NCBI GenBank assembly: GCA_003209895.1
Contig: QCOH01000006.1
Coordinates: 1-64,000, forward strand
Reading direction: 5' to 3'
Origin: Pelagibacteraceae bacterium AG-430-I06
GTDB taxonomy: Bacteria > Pseudomonadota > Alphaproteobacteria > Pelagibacterales > Pelagibacteraceae
DNA: 64,000 nucleotides
Below are positions 18,517 to 26,751 of this stretch, in pieces. The position numbers and the translations under genes were made by a program. The first letter of the stretch is position 1. Each line of letters begins with the position of its first letter. The notes below the pieces were generated by a model. The model saw only the letters and a list, made by a program, of their open reading frames with translations. It searched no databases and was not told where the DNA came from.

Positions 18517-19809
18517 ATGAAAAAATATATAGGTTATTTCTTTGCAGGTACGGCAATTTATTTTGCTTTTGCTGGTTTGGGTTACGCCGAAACTACTGTA
18601 TCTGCCGAAGTTCAGTACATTTTTAATACAATATTATTTTTAATGTCAGGTTTTCTGGTTATGTGGATGGCAGCAGGTTTTGCCATGCTCGAGTCTGGGT
18701 TGGTTACATCTAAAAGTGTATCAGCGATCTGCGCAAAAAATATAGGTTTATATTCAATTGCTGGAGTAATGTTCTGGTTAGTTGGGTACAATTTAGCATA
18801 CGGTATACCTGAAGGTGGATGGATAGGTTCATTCTCTTCATGGAGCGACTCGTCATCATTGGAAACAGGTTATTCCGATGGATCAGACTGGTTCTTCCAA
18901 ATGGTATTCTGTGCAACAACAATGTCAATCGTATCAGGAACATTGGCTGAAAGAATTAAAATTTGGCCATTCTTCTTATTTGCAGCAATTTTAACTGGAT
19001 TTATTTATCCAATTGAAATGGGATGGCAATGGGGCGGTGGCTGGTTATCAGCTGCTGGTTTTTCTGATTTTGCAGGTTCAACATTAGTACATGCTGCTGG
19101 AGGAGCTGCTGCTCTTGCTGGTGCTATAGTACTTGGTGCTAGATCTGGAAGATTTACTTCAGGAGGTGGCGTGAAAGCTATGGCACCTTTTGCGGCTTCT
19201 TCAATTCCATTAGCAACACTCGGAGTATTTATACTTTGGTTGGGCTGGTTTGGATTTAACGGTGGTTCGCAATTAGCTGCAGGAACTCTCGAAGACGTAA
19301 GTTCAGTTGCAACAATATATATTAATACAAACTTAGCTGCAGGTGGTGGTGTATTAGCCGCTGCTACAGTGTCTAGACTTGCCGGAGGTAAAACCGATGT
19401 GGTCATGATGCTTAACGGTGCAATCGCTGGCTTAGTTGGTATAACAGCAGAACCTTTAACACCAAGCCCACTTGCTGCAATAGTGATTGGAGCAATTGCT
19501 GGTGTGTTAATGTACTACTCAACAAAATTATTGTACAAAATGAAAATCGATGATGTTGTTGGCGCAATTCCTGCTCACTTAGTAGCTGGAATTTGGGGTA
19601 CGTTAGCAGTTCCGTTTACAAACTCAGATGTAGGTTTTGGTTCACAATTCCTCGGAACAATTTCAGTAGTAATATTTGTTTTCGTAGTCTCATACATTGT
19701 ATGGTCACTTATGAAAATGACTATTGGAATTAGAATCAGTAAAGAAGCTGAAAGGCTCGGAACTGATAAGTCCGAAGTTGGAGTAATCGCTTACGGAATA
19801 AGAGACTAA
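18517..19809 (+). CDS. amt: Ammonium transporter
   Basis: GFAMLESGLVTSKSVSAICAKNIG; DFAGSTLVHAAGGAAALAGAIVLG; HLVAGIWGTLAVP. Confidence 0.97.
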   Translation: MKKYIGYFFAGTAIYFAFAGLGYAETTVSAEVQYIFNTILFLMSGFLVMWMAAGFAMLESGLVTSKSVSAICAKNIGLYSIAGVMFWLVGYNLAYGIPEGGWIGSFSSWSDSSSLETGYSDGSDWFFQMVFCATTMSIVSGTLAERIKIWPFFLFAAILTGFIYPIEMGWQWGGGWLSAAGFSDFAGSTLVHAAGGAAALAGAIVLGARSGRFTSGGGVKAMAPFAASSIPLATLGVFILWLGWFGFNGGSQLAAGTLEDVSSVATIYINTNLAAGGGVLAAATVSRLAGGKTDVVMMLNGAIAGLVGITAEPLTPSPLAAIVIGAIAGVLMYYSTKLLYKMKIDDVVGAIPAHLVAGIWGTLAVPFTNSDVGFGSQFLGTISVVIFVFVVSYIVWSLMKMTIGIRISKEAERLGTDKSEVGVIAYGIRD

Positions 19810-19847
19810 TTTAAAAATTACCTTCCCTTTCGTTTTGGTAATAATTA

Positions 19848-19876
19848 AGGCCCGAGAAATCGGGCCTTTTTATTTT
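19848..19876 (+). terminator. Rho-independent terminator after amt
   Basis: aggcccga gaaa tcgggcct followed by a T tract. Confidence 0.9.
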
Positions 19877-20334
19877 AGAGACTTTATAAAATCGAGAACT
19901 TCCTGAGCATGGCCATTAACCCTAACATTTGGCCATATTTTAATAATTTTACCCTTATTATCTATAACTATAGTAGATCTAATTGTTCCCATGAATTTTT
20001 TACCTAAAAAAGATTTCATTGCCCAAATACCATATTTTTTTTGGAGTTTAATTTTTTCATCAGATAAAAGCTGAAAAGGAACCTTAAATCTTTTCTTAAA
20101 ATTTAAATGACTTTCCATGCTATCTTTAGAAACCCCCACAACTTCATATTTTAAAGTTTTAAATTTTTTATAAAGTTTTGAAAAATCTATAGTTTCTAAC
20201 GTGCACCCTGGAGTGTTGTCCCTTGGGTAAAAGTAAATTACTAGACCACACTTTATTTTTGATAATTCGAATATTTTAGAGTTGGTTGAATTAAGTTTAA
20301 AATTAGGAGCATTTTGGTTTAATTTAATTTTCAT
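19870..20334 (-). CDS. bcp: Thioredoxin-dependent peroxiredoxin (BCP/PrxQ type)
   Basis: VIYFYPRDNTPGCTLETIDF. Confidence 0.93.
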   Translation of the reverse strand: MKIKLNQNAPNFKLNSTNSKIFELSKIKCGLVIYFYPRDNTPGCTLETIDFSKLYKKFKTLKYEVVGVSKDSMESHLNFKKRFKVPFQLLSDEKIKLQKKYGIWAMKSFLGKKFMGTIRSTIVIDNKGKIIKIWPNVRVNGHAQEVLDFIKSLK

Positions 20335-21352
20335 TTTCGTCCCATAGTTTTTTCCAATTTACATTTGGAGATAAACCATAAATTGAATTAATATTTGTAA
20401 AGTGCACTGCTAAAGATGGTATAGGCGAAATACACAATTCATTCTTATAAATTTTATGCAAAGGTTTCTCAAAAGGGTAGTGTTCAAATTTACACATGCT
20501 GGTCAATTCATTCCAATGTTTTTCAACTATATTTTTACTTGTTAAAAACGTACATAAACTTTGGTCAACTTGACGCCAGTGCCTTGTCTCTCCCATAAAA
20601 ATACGCGCTTTATCAGTCTGAGTATATAAATATGGATAGTCTGTAGGGCAAATTATCAATTCTTTTTTAAGCTGAGACGATATTCTTTCATATGTAAACA
20701 ATATTTCCGTAAAACTATTTTTTTCATGAACATAATCATCTTCAACAAAATATATTAAGTCTTCGCTTTTAGCTTTAGCAAGAAACAAAGATTGATGAAT
20801 ATTTGACATATTTGATTTTTGGTTTGAAGTTACTTCTTTGTTTTCCTCGTTTATGTTCTTAATTTCTCTTGAGAATTTATCTAATTCGAGTTTTATAATC
20901 TCAAAATTAATATTAGATTGTACCAACATTTTTTTTATACTTTCGATTTGTTTTTCTTGGGAATCGTGGTCAATTATATAAATTTTAAATTTCACATTTT
21001 TAAATGAAATTTTTGCTTGGTTTACGCTTTTGATAATTGAACGTAAAGTTCTTTTTGTATATTCATCTTTATCTTGTTCAAAAACTCTTTTTTTGGATTG
21101 AGACAACATATTTACGGTCATGCAAGTTCTTAATATTATATCAAGCGATTTAATGGACCTTGTAATTTCTACTTTACCCAAAGGTAAGACAACAGACTTT
21201 TTGCCCGGAATACTAATTTTTTCTTCAATATTTCTACTAGAAGTTGGTATGTTCAAATTACTTTGATCTATAATCTCATACCCAAATAACCTAGATAATT
21301 TGATAAAAAATTTTGTTAAAATATTTTTTTTGTTGGACTTAATTTCTCTCAT
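20324..21352 (-). CDS. Glycosyltransferase-like hypothetical protein
   Basis: Central DLIYFVEDDYVHEKNSFTEIL (GT-A-like acidic motif). Confidence 0.5.
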   Translation of the reverse strand: MREIKSNKKNILTKFFIKLSRLFGYEIIDQSNLNIPTSSRNIEEKISIPGKKSVVLPLGKVEITRSIKSLDIILRTCMTVNMLSQSKKRVFEQDKDEYTKRTLRSIIKSVNQAKISFKNVKFKIYIIDHDSQEKQIESIKKMLVQSNINFEIIKLELDKFSREIKNINEENKEVTSNQKSNMSNIHQSLFLAKAKSEDLIYFVEDDYVHEKNSFTEILFTYERISSQLKKELIICPTDYPYLYTQTDKARIFMGETRHWRQVDQSLCTFLTSKNIVEKHWNELTSMCKFEHYPFEKPLHKIYKNELCISPIPSLAVHFTNINSIYGLSPNVNWKKLWDENEN

Positions 21353-21387
21353 TTTAATTATTTATATAATAGTTTATATTACTTTTA

Positions 21388-21786
21388 ATGAATATAAAAT
21401 CTTCTAAAGAGCTAGTTGATGGGGCATTAAAAGAAATTAAAACGCTTGAGCCTAAAGAAGTGAAAGATTTGGATAATGTAAATCAGTGCACACTCATAGA
21501 TATACGTGATATTAGAGAACTCTTAAGAGATGGAACAATAAAAGGATCTCATCATATACCTAGAGGGATGTTAGAATTTTGGCTGGATCCTCAAAGTCAA
21601 TATTATGATTCATCAAAATTTTCAGAAAAAAAAAAATTAATCCTTTTTTGTGCAGCTGGCATGAGGTCTGCTTTGGCAACAAAAACACTTAAAGACATGG
21701 GCTATAAGAACATCGCCCATGTAAAAGGCGGTTTCAGTTCATTGGTAAGTGAGGGATTTGAAGTTACTATTAAAGAAAAGAAATAA
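21388..21786 (+). CDS. Rhodanese-like domain protein
   Basis: LIDIRDIRELLRDGTIKGSHHIPRGML; LFCAAGMRSALATKTLKDMGY. Confidence 0.92.
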   Translation: MNIKSSKELVDGALKEIKTLEPKEVKDLDNVNQCTLIDIRDIRELLRDGTIKGSHHIPRGMLEFWLDPQSQYYDSSKFSEKKKLILFCAAGMRSALATKTLKDMGYKNIAHVKGGFSSLVSEGFEVTIKEKK

Positions 21787-21787
21787 A

Positions 21788-22375
21788 TTATTTCTTTACC
21801 TCATCTAAAGCATACAAGAGCCTATCTTGTCCCCAAAAAATTTTTTTATTTACAACAAAAGTTGGTGCCCCAAAAATTCCTTTTTTAAGAGCTTCATCTG
21901 TTAATTTTCTTAATTTATCTTTAATCTTTTTATCTATTGCTTTGGTTAAAAATATTTCAGGATTAAGATCAATATTTTGAAGAACTTTATTTATTATTAT
22001 TGGATCATTCATATTTAAACCATCTCTCCATATTGAATTAAATATTTTCTCAATAAAAATTTTTTCTGAATTATCTTCTTCTGCAATTATAACACCACGC
22101 ATTAAATTAACTGTTTTAATCGGGAAATATGAATTAAAAACAAATTTTATTTTTTTTTTTTCAGATACAAGTTTTGTATCATCTTGCATAAATTTAGACT
22201 TAAGTTTAATAAATGCAGCAGGAGTTATCCCTGCAGAATTATGAAGCCCCCCCAGCAAAATAGGCATATACTTTATTTTAAAAGGATATTTTTTCTCTAA
22301 TTCCTTAATTTCTTTATATCCAATATAGGCGTATGGACTACTAAAATCGAAGTAGAACTCAATTGACTTAGTCAT
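21788..22375 (-). CDS. 2-hydroxychromene-2-carboxylate isomerase / DsbA-family protein
   Basis: IEFYFDFSSPYAYIGYKEIKEL; GIFGAPTFVVNKKIFWGQDRL. Confidence 0.9.
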   Translation of the reverse strand: MTKSIEFYFDFSSPYAYIGYKEIKELEKKYPFKIKYMPILLGGLHNSAGITPAAFIKLKSKFMQDDTKLVSEKKKIKFVFNSYFPIKTVNLMRGVIIAEEDNSEKIFIEKIFNSIWRDGLNMNDPIIINKVLQNIDLNPEIFLTKAIDKKIKDKLRKLTDEALKKGIFGAPTFVVNKKIFWGQDRLLYALDEVKK

Positions 22376-22838
22376 AAAAATTTATTTTTTTTGCATAGAA
22401 GACTCTTATTAACCAATACACCAATAATCCAATGGGCCCGGTAAAATAGGTTAATATTAATGACAAAATAACCAAAAATTTTGGAACTAGAAAAATTTTG
22501 GAGTCACTTGCAATCCAATTACCTGCAAATAAATTAATTGATAAAAAATGCAGCCAAAAAATTAAAAGAAAGGCTTCGTTTGCAAATAAAGCATAAAGTT
22601 CATTTAGGCCCAAATATAGATTAAAAATTTCAAAAATATTTTCTGTTATGTAAATTTGGTAAACAATAAACAAATATGCTGTGGATAATAAAAGTGGAAT
22701 TATTACAGATTTTACAAAAAATTTTGTAATAATATGATTAGGTATAAAAATTAGAAGGAGCCAAAACGGTATAACGCCTATATTAGTTATATAGTAAATT
22801 TTCTCGTAAGTTAAAAAAGATAGGAGGTTATCAATCAT
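22368..22838 (-). CDS. ABA4-like family membrane protein
   Basis: Four hydrophobic segments, WLHFLSINLFAGNWIASDS, FTGPIGLLVYWLIR. Confidence 0.7.
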   Translation of the reverse strand: MIDNLLSFLTYEKIYYITNIGVIPFWLLLIFIPNHIITKFFVKSVIIPLLLSTAYLFIVYQIYITENIFEIFNLYLGLNELYALFANEAFLLIFWLHFLSINLFAGNWIASDSKIFLVPKFLVILSLILTYFTGPIGLLVYWLIRVFYAKKINFYD

Positions 22839-22844
22839 AAAAAC

Positions 22845-23423
22845 TTGTATAATATAAAAGCAATGGATTCAATTTCAAATAAAAAAGATTTTAATGATTT
22901 AACGGTTAATTTAAGAGATTTAGCGTACTCTTATATTGAAAAATATAATCCTTCAAAACAACAAACCAAAACATATTTATTAAAAAAGTATTTAACGAAA
23001 TTTCAAGGAACAAAACAAAGAAAAGAAGTTACCGAAATAATAGACAACATAGTATCCAACCTTGAAAAAAGTCATTTTTTAAATGACAGCTTATATTCAG
23101 ATTCAAAAGCAAGAGTGCTATTTAGGAGAGGATATTCTCTAAATAAAATTAATCATTCACTAAAGAGCAAAGGAATCGAACAAAAAAATATACAAATGAG
23201 TTTAAATAAAATTAAAAACGAGAAATCCGATCCAGATTTTTTGTCTGCAATGAAAATTTGTAAAAAACGTAGGATAGGCCCATTACGTCCGGAGCCAAAT
23301 AGAGAGATTTTTTATAAAAAAGATATGGGAATTTTAGCAAGATCAGGATTCAGTTACGATATATGTAAAAGAGTTTTAACGATGTACAAGGACGAATTCA
23401 ATAAACTAATAAAACTTATTTAG
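22845..23423 (+). CDS. recX: RecX family regulatory protein
   Basis: LRDLAYSYIEKYNPSKQQTKTYLLKK; GYSLNKINHSLKSKGIEQKNI repeats. Confidence 0.8.
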   Translation: MYNIKAMDSISNKKDFNDLTVNLRDLAYSYIEKYNPSKQQTKTYLLKKYLTKFQGTKQRKEVTEIIDNIVSNLEKSHFLNDSLYSDSKARVLFRRGYSLNKINHSLKSKGIEQKNIQMSLNKIKNEKSDPDFLSAMKICKKRRIGPLRPEPNREIFYKKDMGILARSGFSYDICKRVLTMYKDEFNKLIKLI

Positions 23424-23550
23424 TTTTCTTTTTTTCGTTTAATTTCAAATAATATTCTAATCTTTTCCTTATGAAATTTTTTACAAATACAAAAACTACA
23501 AGACCAAAAATTGATACAGATACAATTATTATTAAGATTGTCTTAAGCAT
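23416..23550 (-). CDS. Small single-pass membrane protein (44 aa), translationally coupled to cysQ
   Basis: MLKTILIIIVSVSIFGLVVFVFVKNFIRKRLEYYLKLNEKKKTK; ATG lies within the last codons of the upstream CDS. Confidence 0.55.
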   Translation of the reverse strand: MLKTILIIIVSVSIFGLVVFVFVKNFIRKRLEYYLKLNEKKKTK

Positions 23551-24322
23551 CTAGTTTTTCATTACGTTTAATTATTAAACTTAAATTCTTGTAGTCGCTT
23601 TTACCATATTTGAATTTTTTATTCTCTAAAGTTGTGATAATTGCACCAGCACCTTCAGCAACCGCATGCCCTGCTGCGTAGTCCCATTCATAAGCTCTTT
23701 CTTTGGCAGCATAAAAATCGAACTCTCCTGTAGCAATCACACAAAATTTATATGAGCTGTGCATTGGTGTAAAAGAATTTATTTTGTGTTTTTTAAAAAC
23801 ATTTAATATTAATTCTCCTGGATCAGAACTTCCACTAACCGCAAAAACTTTACCCTTTTCAGTCTTTTTTTTACAGTCAAGCTTAATGGTCTTTTGTTCT
23901 TCAATCATATAAGAATTATTTTTACCGTATGAATAAAACAATCTATTTTTTTTTGGTGCTCCAAGCATACCTATTATCGGATTGTTATTCAAAATAAGTG
24001 CTGCATTAATGGTATACTCATCTTTACCTGCAATATATTCTTTTGTGCCATCAATTGGGTCAATCAGCCAAAAAGTATCTAAATTATTTTCTTTTTTAAA
24101 ATCAACTGTTTCTTCAGAAATAATTGGAATATTTGGTGTTAAAGTTTTTATTTTTTCAGTAAGTAGTTTGTTGACCTCCAAATCACCATTTGTCACTGGA
24201 GAGTTATCTGGTTTTATAATTTTTTTCAAACCATTTCTGTAAAGATCTATCGATGTTTTTCCAGCGATAGCTGTAGTCTCTATTAAATTTTCAGCTAGTT
24301 GTTTTAATTCATTTTCATTCAT
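23543..24322 (-). CDS. cysQ: 3'(2'),5'-bisphosphate nucleotidase (inositol monophosphatase family)
   Basis: DTFWLIDPIDGTKEYIAGKDEYTINAALI; EWDYAAGHAVAEGAGA. Confidence 0.9.
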   Translation of the reverse strand: MNENELKQLAENLIETTAIAGKTSIDLYRNGLKKIIKPDNSPVTNGDLEVNKLLTEKIKTLTPNIPIISEETVDFKKENNLDTFWLIDPIDGTKEYIAGKDEYTINAALILNNNPIIGMLGAPKKNRLFYSYGKNNSYMIEEQKTIKLDCKKKTEKGKVFAVSGSSDPGELILNVFKKHKINSFTPMHSSYKFCVIATGEFDFYAAKERAYEWDYAAGHAVAEGAGAIITTLENKKFKYGKSDYKNLSLIIKRNEKLDA

Positions 24323-24488
24323 TTTCAATTTTTTCAAGTTTAATATTATCTAAGTTAATAACTAGTTTGCCAGCATTTTGAAAATTAACTGTAGCTTTAT
24401 TCTTAATTATAGATTGAACTTGTCCAATACCCCAGCTTTTTTTGGATGTATTAATGACAAAATTACCAGGTTCTAGATCATATTGCAT
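24315..24488 (-). CDS. DUF3553 domain protein
   Basis: LEPGNFVINTSKKSWGIGQVQSIIKNKATVNFQNAGK. Confidence 0.8.
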   Translation of the reverse strand: MQYDLEPGNFVINTSKKSWGIGQVQSIIKNKATVNFQNAGKLVINLDNIKLEKIENE

Positions 24489-24526
24489 AATGGAAAGTTT
24501 CAATTTTTTATAATATATAACAGTTT

Positions 24527-25672
24527 ATGATTAACTCACTAGGTATAAAAAAGTCGCCAAAAAATACAAAAATCGTTGTAGCTATGTCAGGGGGTGTAGA
24601 TTCCTCGGTTGTAGCCGGGCTTATGAAACAGGAAGGCTATGATGTTACAGGGATAACTTTAAAACTATATGACGACACTAAAACTTTAACTGATTCGAGA
24701 CAGTGCTGTGCAGGAAAAGATATAATTGATGCTAAAAGAGTTTCTGAAACTTTGGATATCAAACACAAAATTTTGTACTATCAAAAAAAATTTAAAAAAG
24801 AAGTTATAGACTCTTTTATTGACAGTTATGTTGGAGGAGAAACACCAATACCTTGTGTTCAATGTAATCAAACCGTAAAATTTAGAGACCTATTTAAATT
24901 TGCAAAGGAACTAGGTGCTGACGCATTAGTCACCGGACATTATGTGGTGAGATACGAAAAAGATGGAAAAGGGAAAATGTATCGAGCAAAAGACACCACA
25001 AGAGACCAAAGTTACTTCTTATTTAATACCACGCAGGAACAATTAAATTACTTAAGGTTTCCATTAGGATCTATAAACAAATCAGAAACAAGGAAAATAG
25101 CAAGTAAACTAAATTTAAATGTTGCAGAAAAACCAGATAGCCAAGACATTTGTTTTGTACCCAACGGAAACTATGCCTCGGTAATTGAAAAATATAGGCC
25201 ACAGTCTTTTAAAAAAGGGAATATATATGATTTATTTGGTGAAAAACTTGGATACCATGATGGAATTATTAATTATACAATTGGTCAAAGAAAAGGAATT
25301 AAGATTTCGAGCAAAGAACCTCTATATGTAATAGATATAATAGCAAAAGATAATTCTATAATTGTTGGACCACAAGATTGCCTGAATGTAAAAAAATTGT
25401 ATTTAAGAAATGTAAATCTATTATCAGATGACAAATTTTCAAATAATAGTGTTTTTATCAAAGTAAGATCAACCGGCAAACTTTTAAAAGCCAAAACTAT
25501 ATTTAAAAAAGATGAGAGAGTTGTTGAAATATTACAAGACGAAAGGGGAATTTCTCCAGGACAAGCATGTGTTTTCTATCACAAGGACGATATAGGAGAA
25601 AGATTACTTGGCGGCGGATGGATAGATAGAACAGTTAATAAAAATTTATCCACACAATTCACAGAGCAATAA
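24527..25672 (+). CDS. mnmA: tRNA 2-thiouridine(34) synthase MnmA
   Basis: [41 protein letters not shown]. Confidence 0.97.
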   Translation: MINSLGIKKSPKNTKIVVAMSGGVDSSVVAGLMKQEGYDVTGITLKLYDDTKTLTDSRQCCAGKDIIDAKRVSETLDIKHKILYYQKKFKKEVIDSFIDSYVGGETPIPCVQCNQTVKFRDLFKFAKELGADALVTGHYVVRYEKDGKGKMYRAKDTTRDQSYFLFNTTQEQLNYLRFPLGSINKSETRKIASKLNLNVAEKPDSQDICFVPNGNYASVIEKYRPQSFKKGNIYDLFGEKLGYHDGIINYTIGQRKGIKISSKEPLYVIDIIAKDNSIIVGPQDCLNVKKLYLRNVNLLSDDKFSNNSVFIKVRSTGKLLKAKTIFKKDERVVEILQDERGISPGQACVFYHKDDIGERLLGGGWIDRTVNKNLSTQFTEQ

Positions 25673-25676
25673 AAAA

Positions 25677-25710
25677 AACAACTAAAAGGTGATAGCTGTT
25701 TTTTCTTTTT
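25677..25710 (+). terminator. Terminator-like hairpin after mnmA
   Basis: aacaacta...tagctgtt stem (one mismatch) followed by ttttcttttt; A-rich flank also permits bidirectional use. Confidence 0.6.
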
Positions 25711-25730
25711 ATGTTTTAATGTATATGAAT

Positions 25731-25905
25731 TAAGAGGCAACTCTTAACTGGCCAGTTAAGGAAAAACCGAGAGGTTCAAGCTTAACGGGCAGAAAATTCT
25801 GCAGAGTAGTACTAAAATTGCAGGATGGTGGGCTTGGCGGTAGTACTAAAACGACGGGCCAAAACTTAAGTCTGCGCACCGAAAGGTGTGTAGACATGGG
25901 TTTTA
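25731..25905 (+). ncRNA. Candidate structured non-coding RNA, family unknown
   Basis: Markedly GC-enriched intergenic island with several hairpins; 11-bp stem with GAAA tetraloop and two G.U pairs only on the + strand; no plausible ORF. Confidence 0.65.
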
Positions 25906-26604
25906 AGATCTTCTCCAAAACAAATAAGTAAGCAAATAAAAAATAATCACACCAAAAAAATAGTTCCATTCTAATGCGTGTTTAAAATGCGTATTCCCGC
26001 TAGTTACAACTATCGGTAAACTTATTAAAGCTACCAAAACTAAAACCGTTACTAGAATAATTTTAAGGGTTAAGACATAATTATTTATGTGTTTCATCAT
26101 AAAAGATTTTAATTTAAAAAGTCTATATACTAATAAAGATTGAGCTATCACTTCAAAAATAATAAAACTTAATAAAACAAATCTTCTAAAAAATTTATAT
26201 AAATCATTATCGAATTTTACACCTAGTAACAATGAATGTATCACAAGAAATATTGCTGATATTATACCTAGGGTTTTGAAAAGATTTTTTTTATTTTCTA
26301 AGCCCTGATAAAAATTTATTATCTTATTTGTTTTTGTCCAATAAATTATAAGAAGAATAGAGGTAAAAATCATTCCAGGTTTAAAAATTAAATAAGCAGG
26401 ATAAGTTCTAGCGGTTCTACTTATAGAAACTCCTCCATCAAAATATGGAAAAGTAGAACCTGATCGTCCAATCTGATCAACGCTTAAAAATGTATTGTCA
26501 AAAATTTGGTAATTTACAGATATAAACAAACATAGATTAACAGCAATGAATGGAATAATAAATATCCATAAACTCAACTTTTTAATTTGAGTTCTCAGTT
26601 CCAT
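25903..26604 (-). CDS. Hypothetical multi-pass membrane protein (possibly Frag1/DRAM/PGAP2-like)
   Basis: About 6 TM helices; GGVSISRTARTYPAYLIFKPGMI and HFKHALEWNYFFG motifs. Confidence 0.5.
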   Translation of the reverse strand: MELRTQIKKLSLWIFIIPFIAVNLCLFISVNYQIFDNTFLSVDQIGRSGSTFPYFDGGVSISRTARTYPAYLIFKPGMIFTSILLIIYWTKTNKIINFYQGLENKKNLFKTLGIISAIFLVIHSLLLGVKFDNDLYKFFRRFVLLSFIIFEVIAQSLLVYRLFKLKSFMMKHINNYVLTLKIILVTVLVLVALISLPIVVTSGNTHFKHALEWNYFFGVIIFYLLTYLFWRRS

Positions 26605-26615
26605 TTTGAGTAAGA

Positions 26616-26699
26616 CTATTTTCTCTTGTTTCTTTTTCTAGCCCGTCTTTTTTTTGAGCCAATTTTACGTCTTCCTCTATGTTTTTTTGGGTATCCCAT
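26616..26699 (-). CDS. Very short, highly basic peptide (27 aa), possible ribosome-associated protein
   Basis: MGYPKKHRGRRKIGSKKRRARKRNKRK*; below the length cutoff of the supplied ORF track. Confidence 0.5.
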   Translation of the reverse strand: MGYPKKHRGRRKIGSKKRRARKRNKRK

Positions 26700-26751
26700 A
26701 ATTAACTTTTAATATCATTTAAATAATTGCTTATCAATTTAAATAGTTATT

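Noticed and set aside
18710-19406. Minus-strand ORFs opposite amt
   Set aside because: Antisense to a clear ammonium transporter; Pro/Ala-rich translation is a shadow-frame artefact.
25731-25905. RNase P RNA, SRP RNA or tmRNA identity for the ncRNA candidate
   Set aside because: No GAGGAAAGTCC/ACAGAA (RNase P), no GGTCAGG..GGAAGCAGCC (SRP), no ANDN-type tag or canonical T arm (tmRNA) found by eye; 6S not excluded.
25730-25969. 79-aa minus-strand ORF across the structured RNA candidate
   Set aside because: No recognisable protein features; overlaps the 3' end of a better-supported membrane gene; GC and hairpin content fit RNA better.
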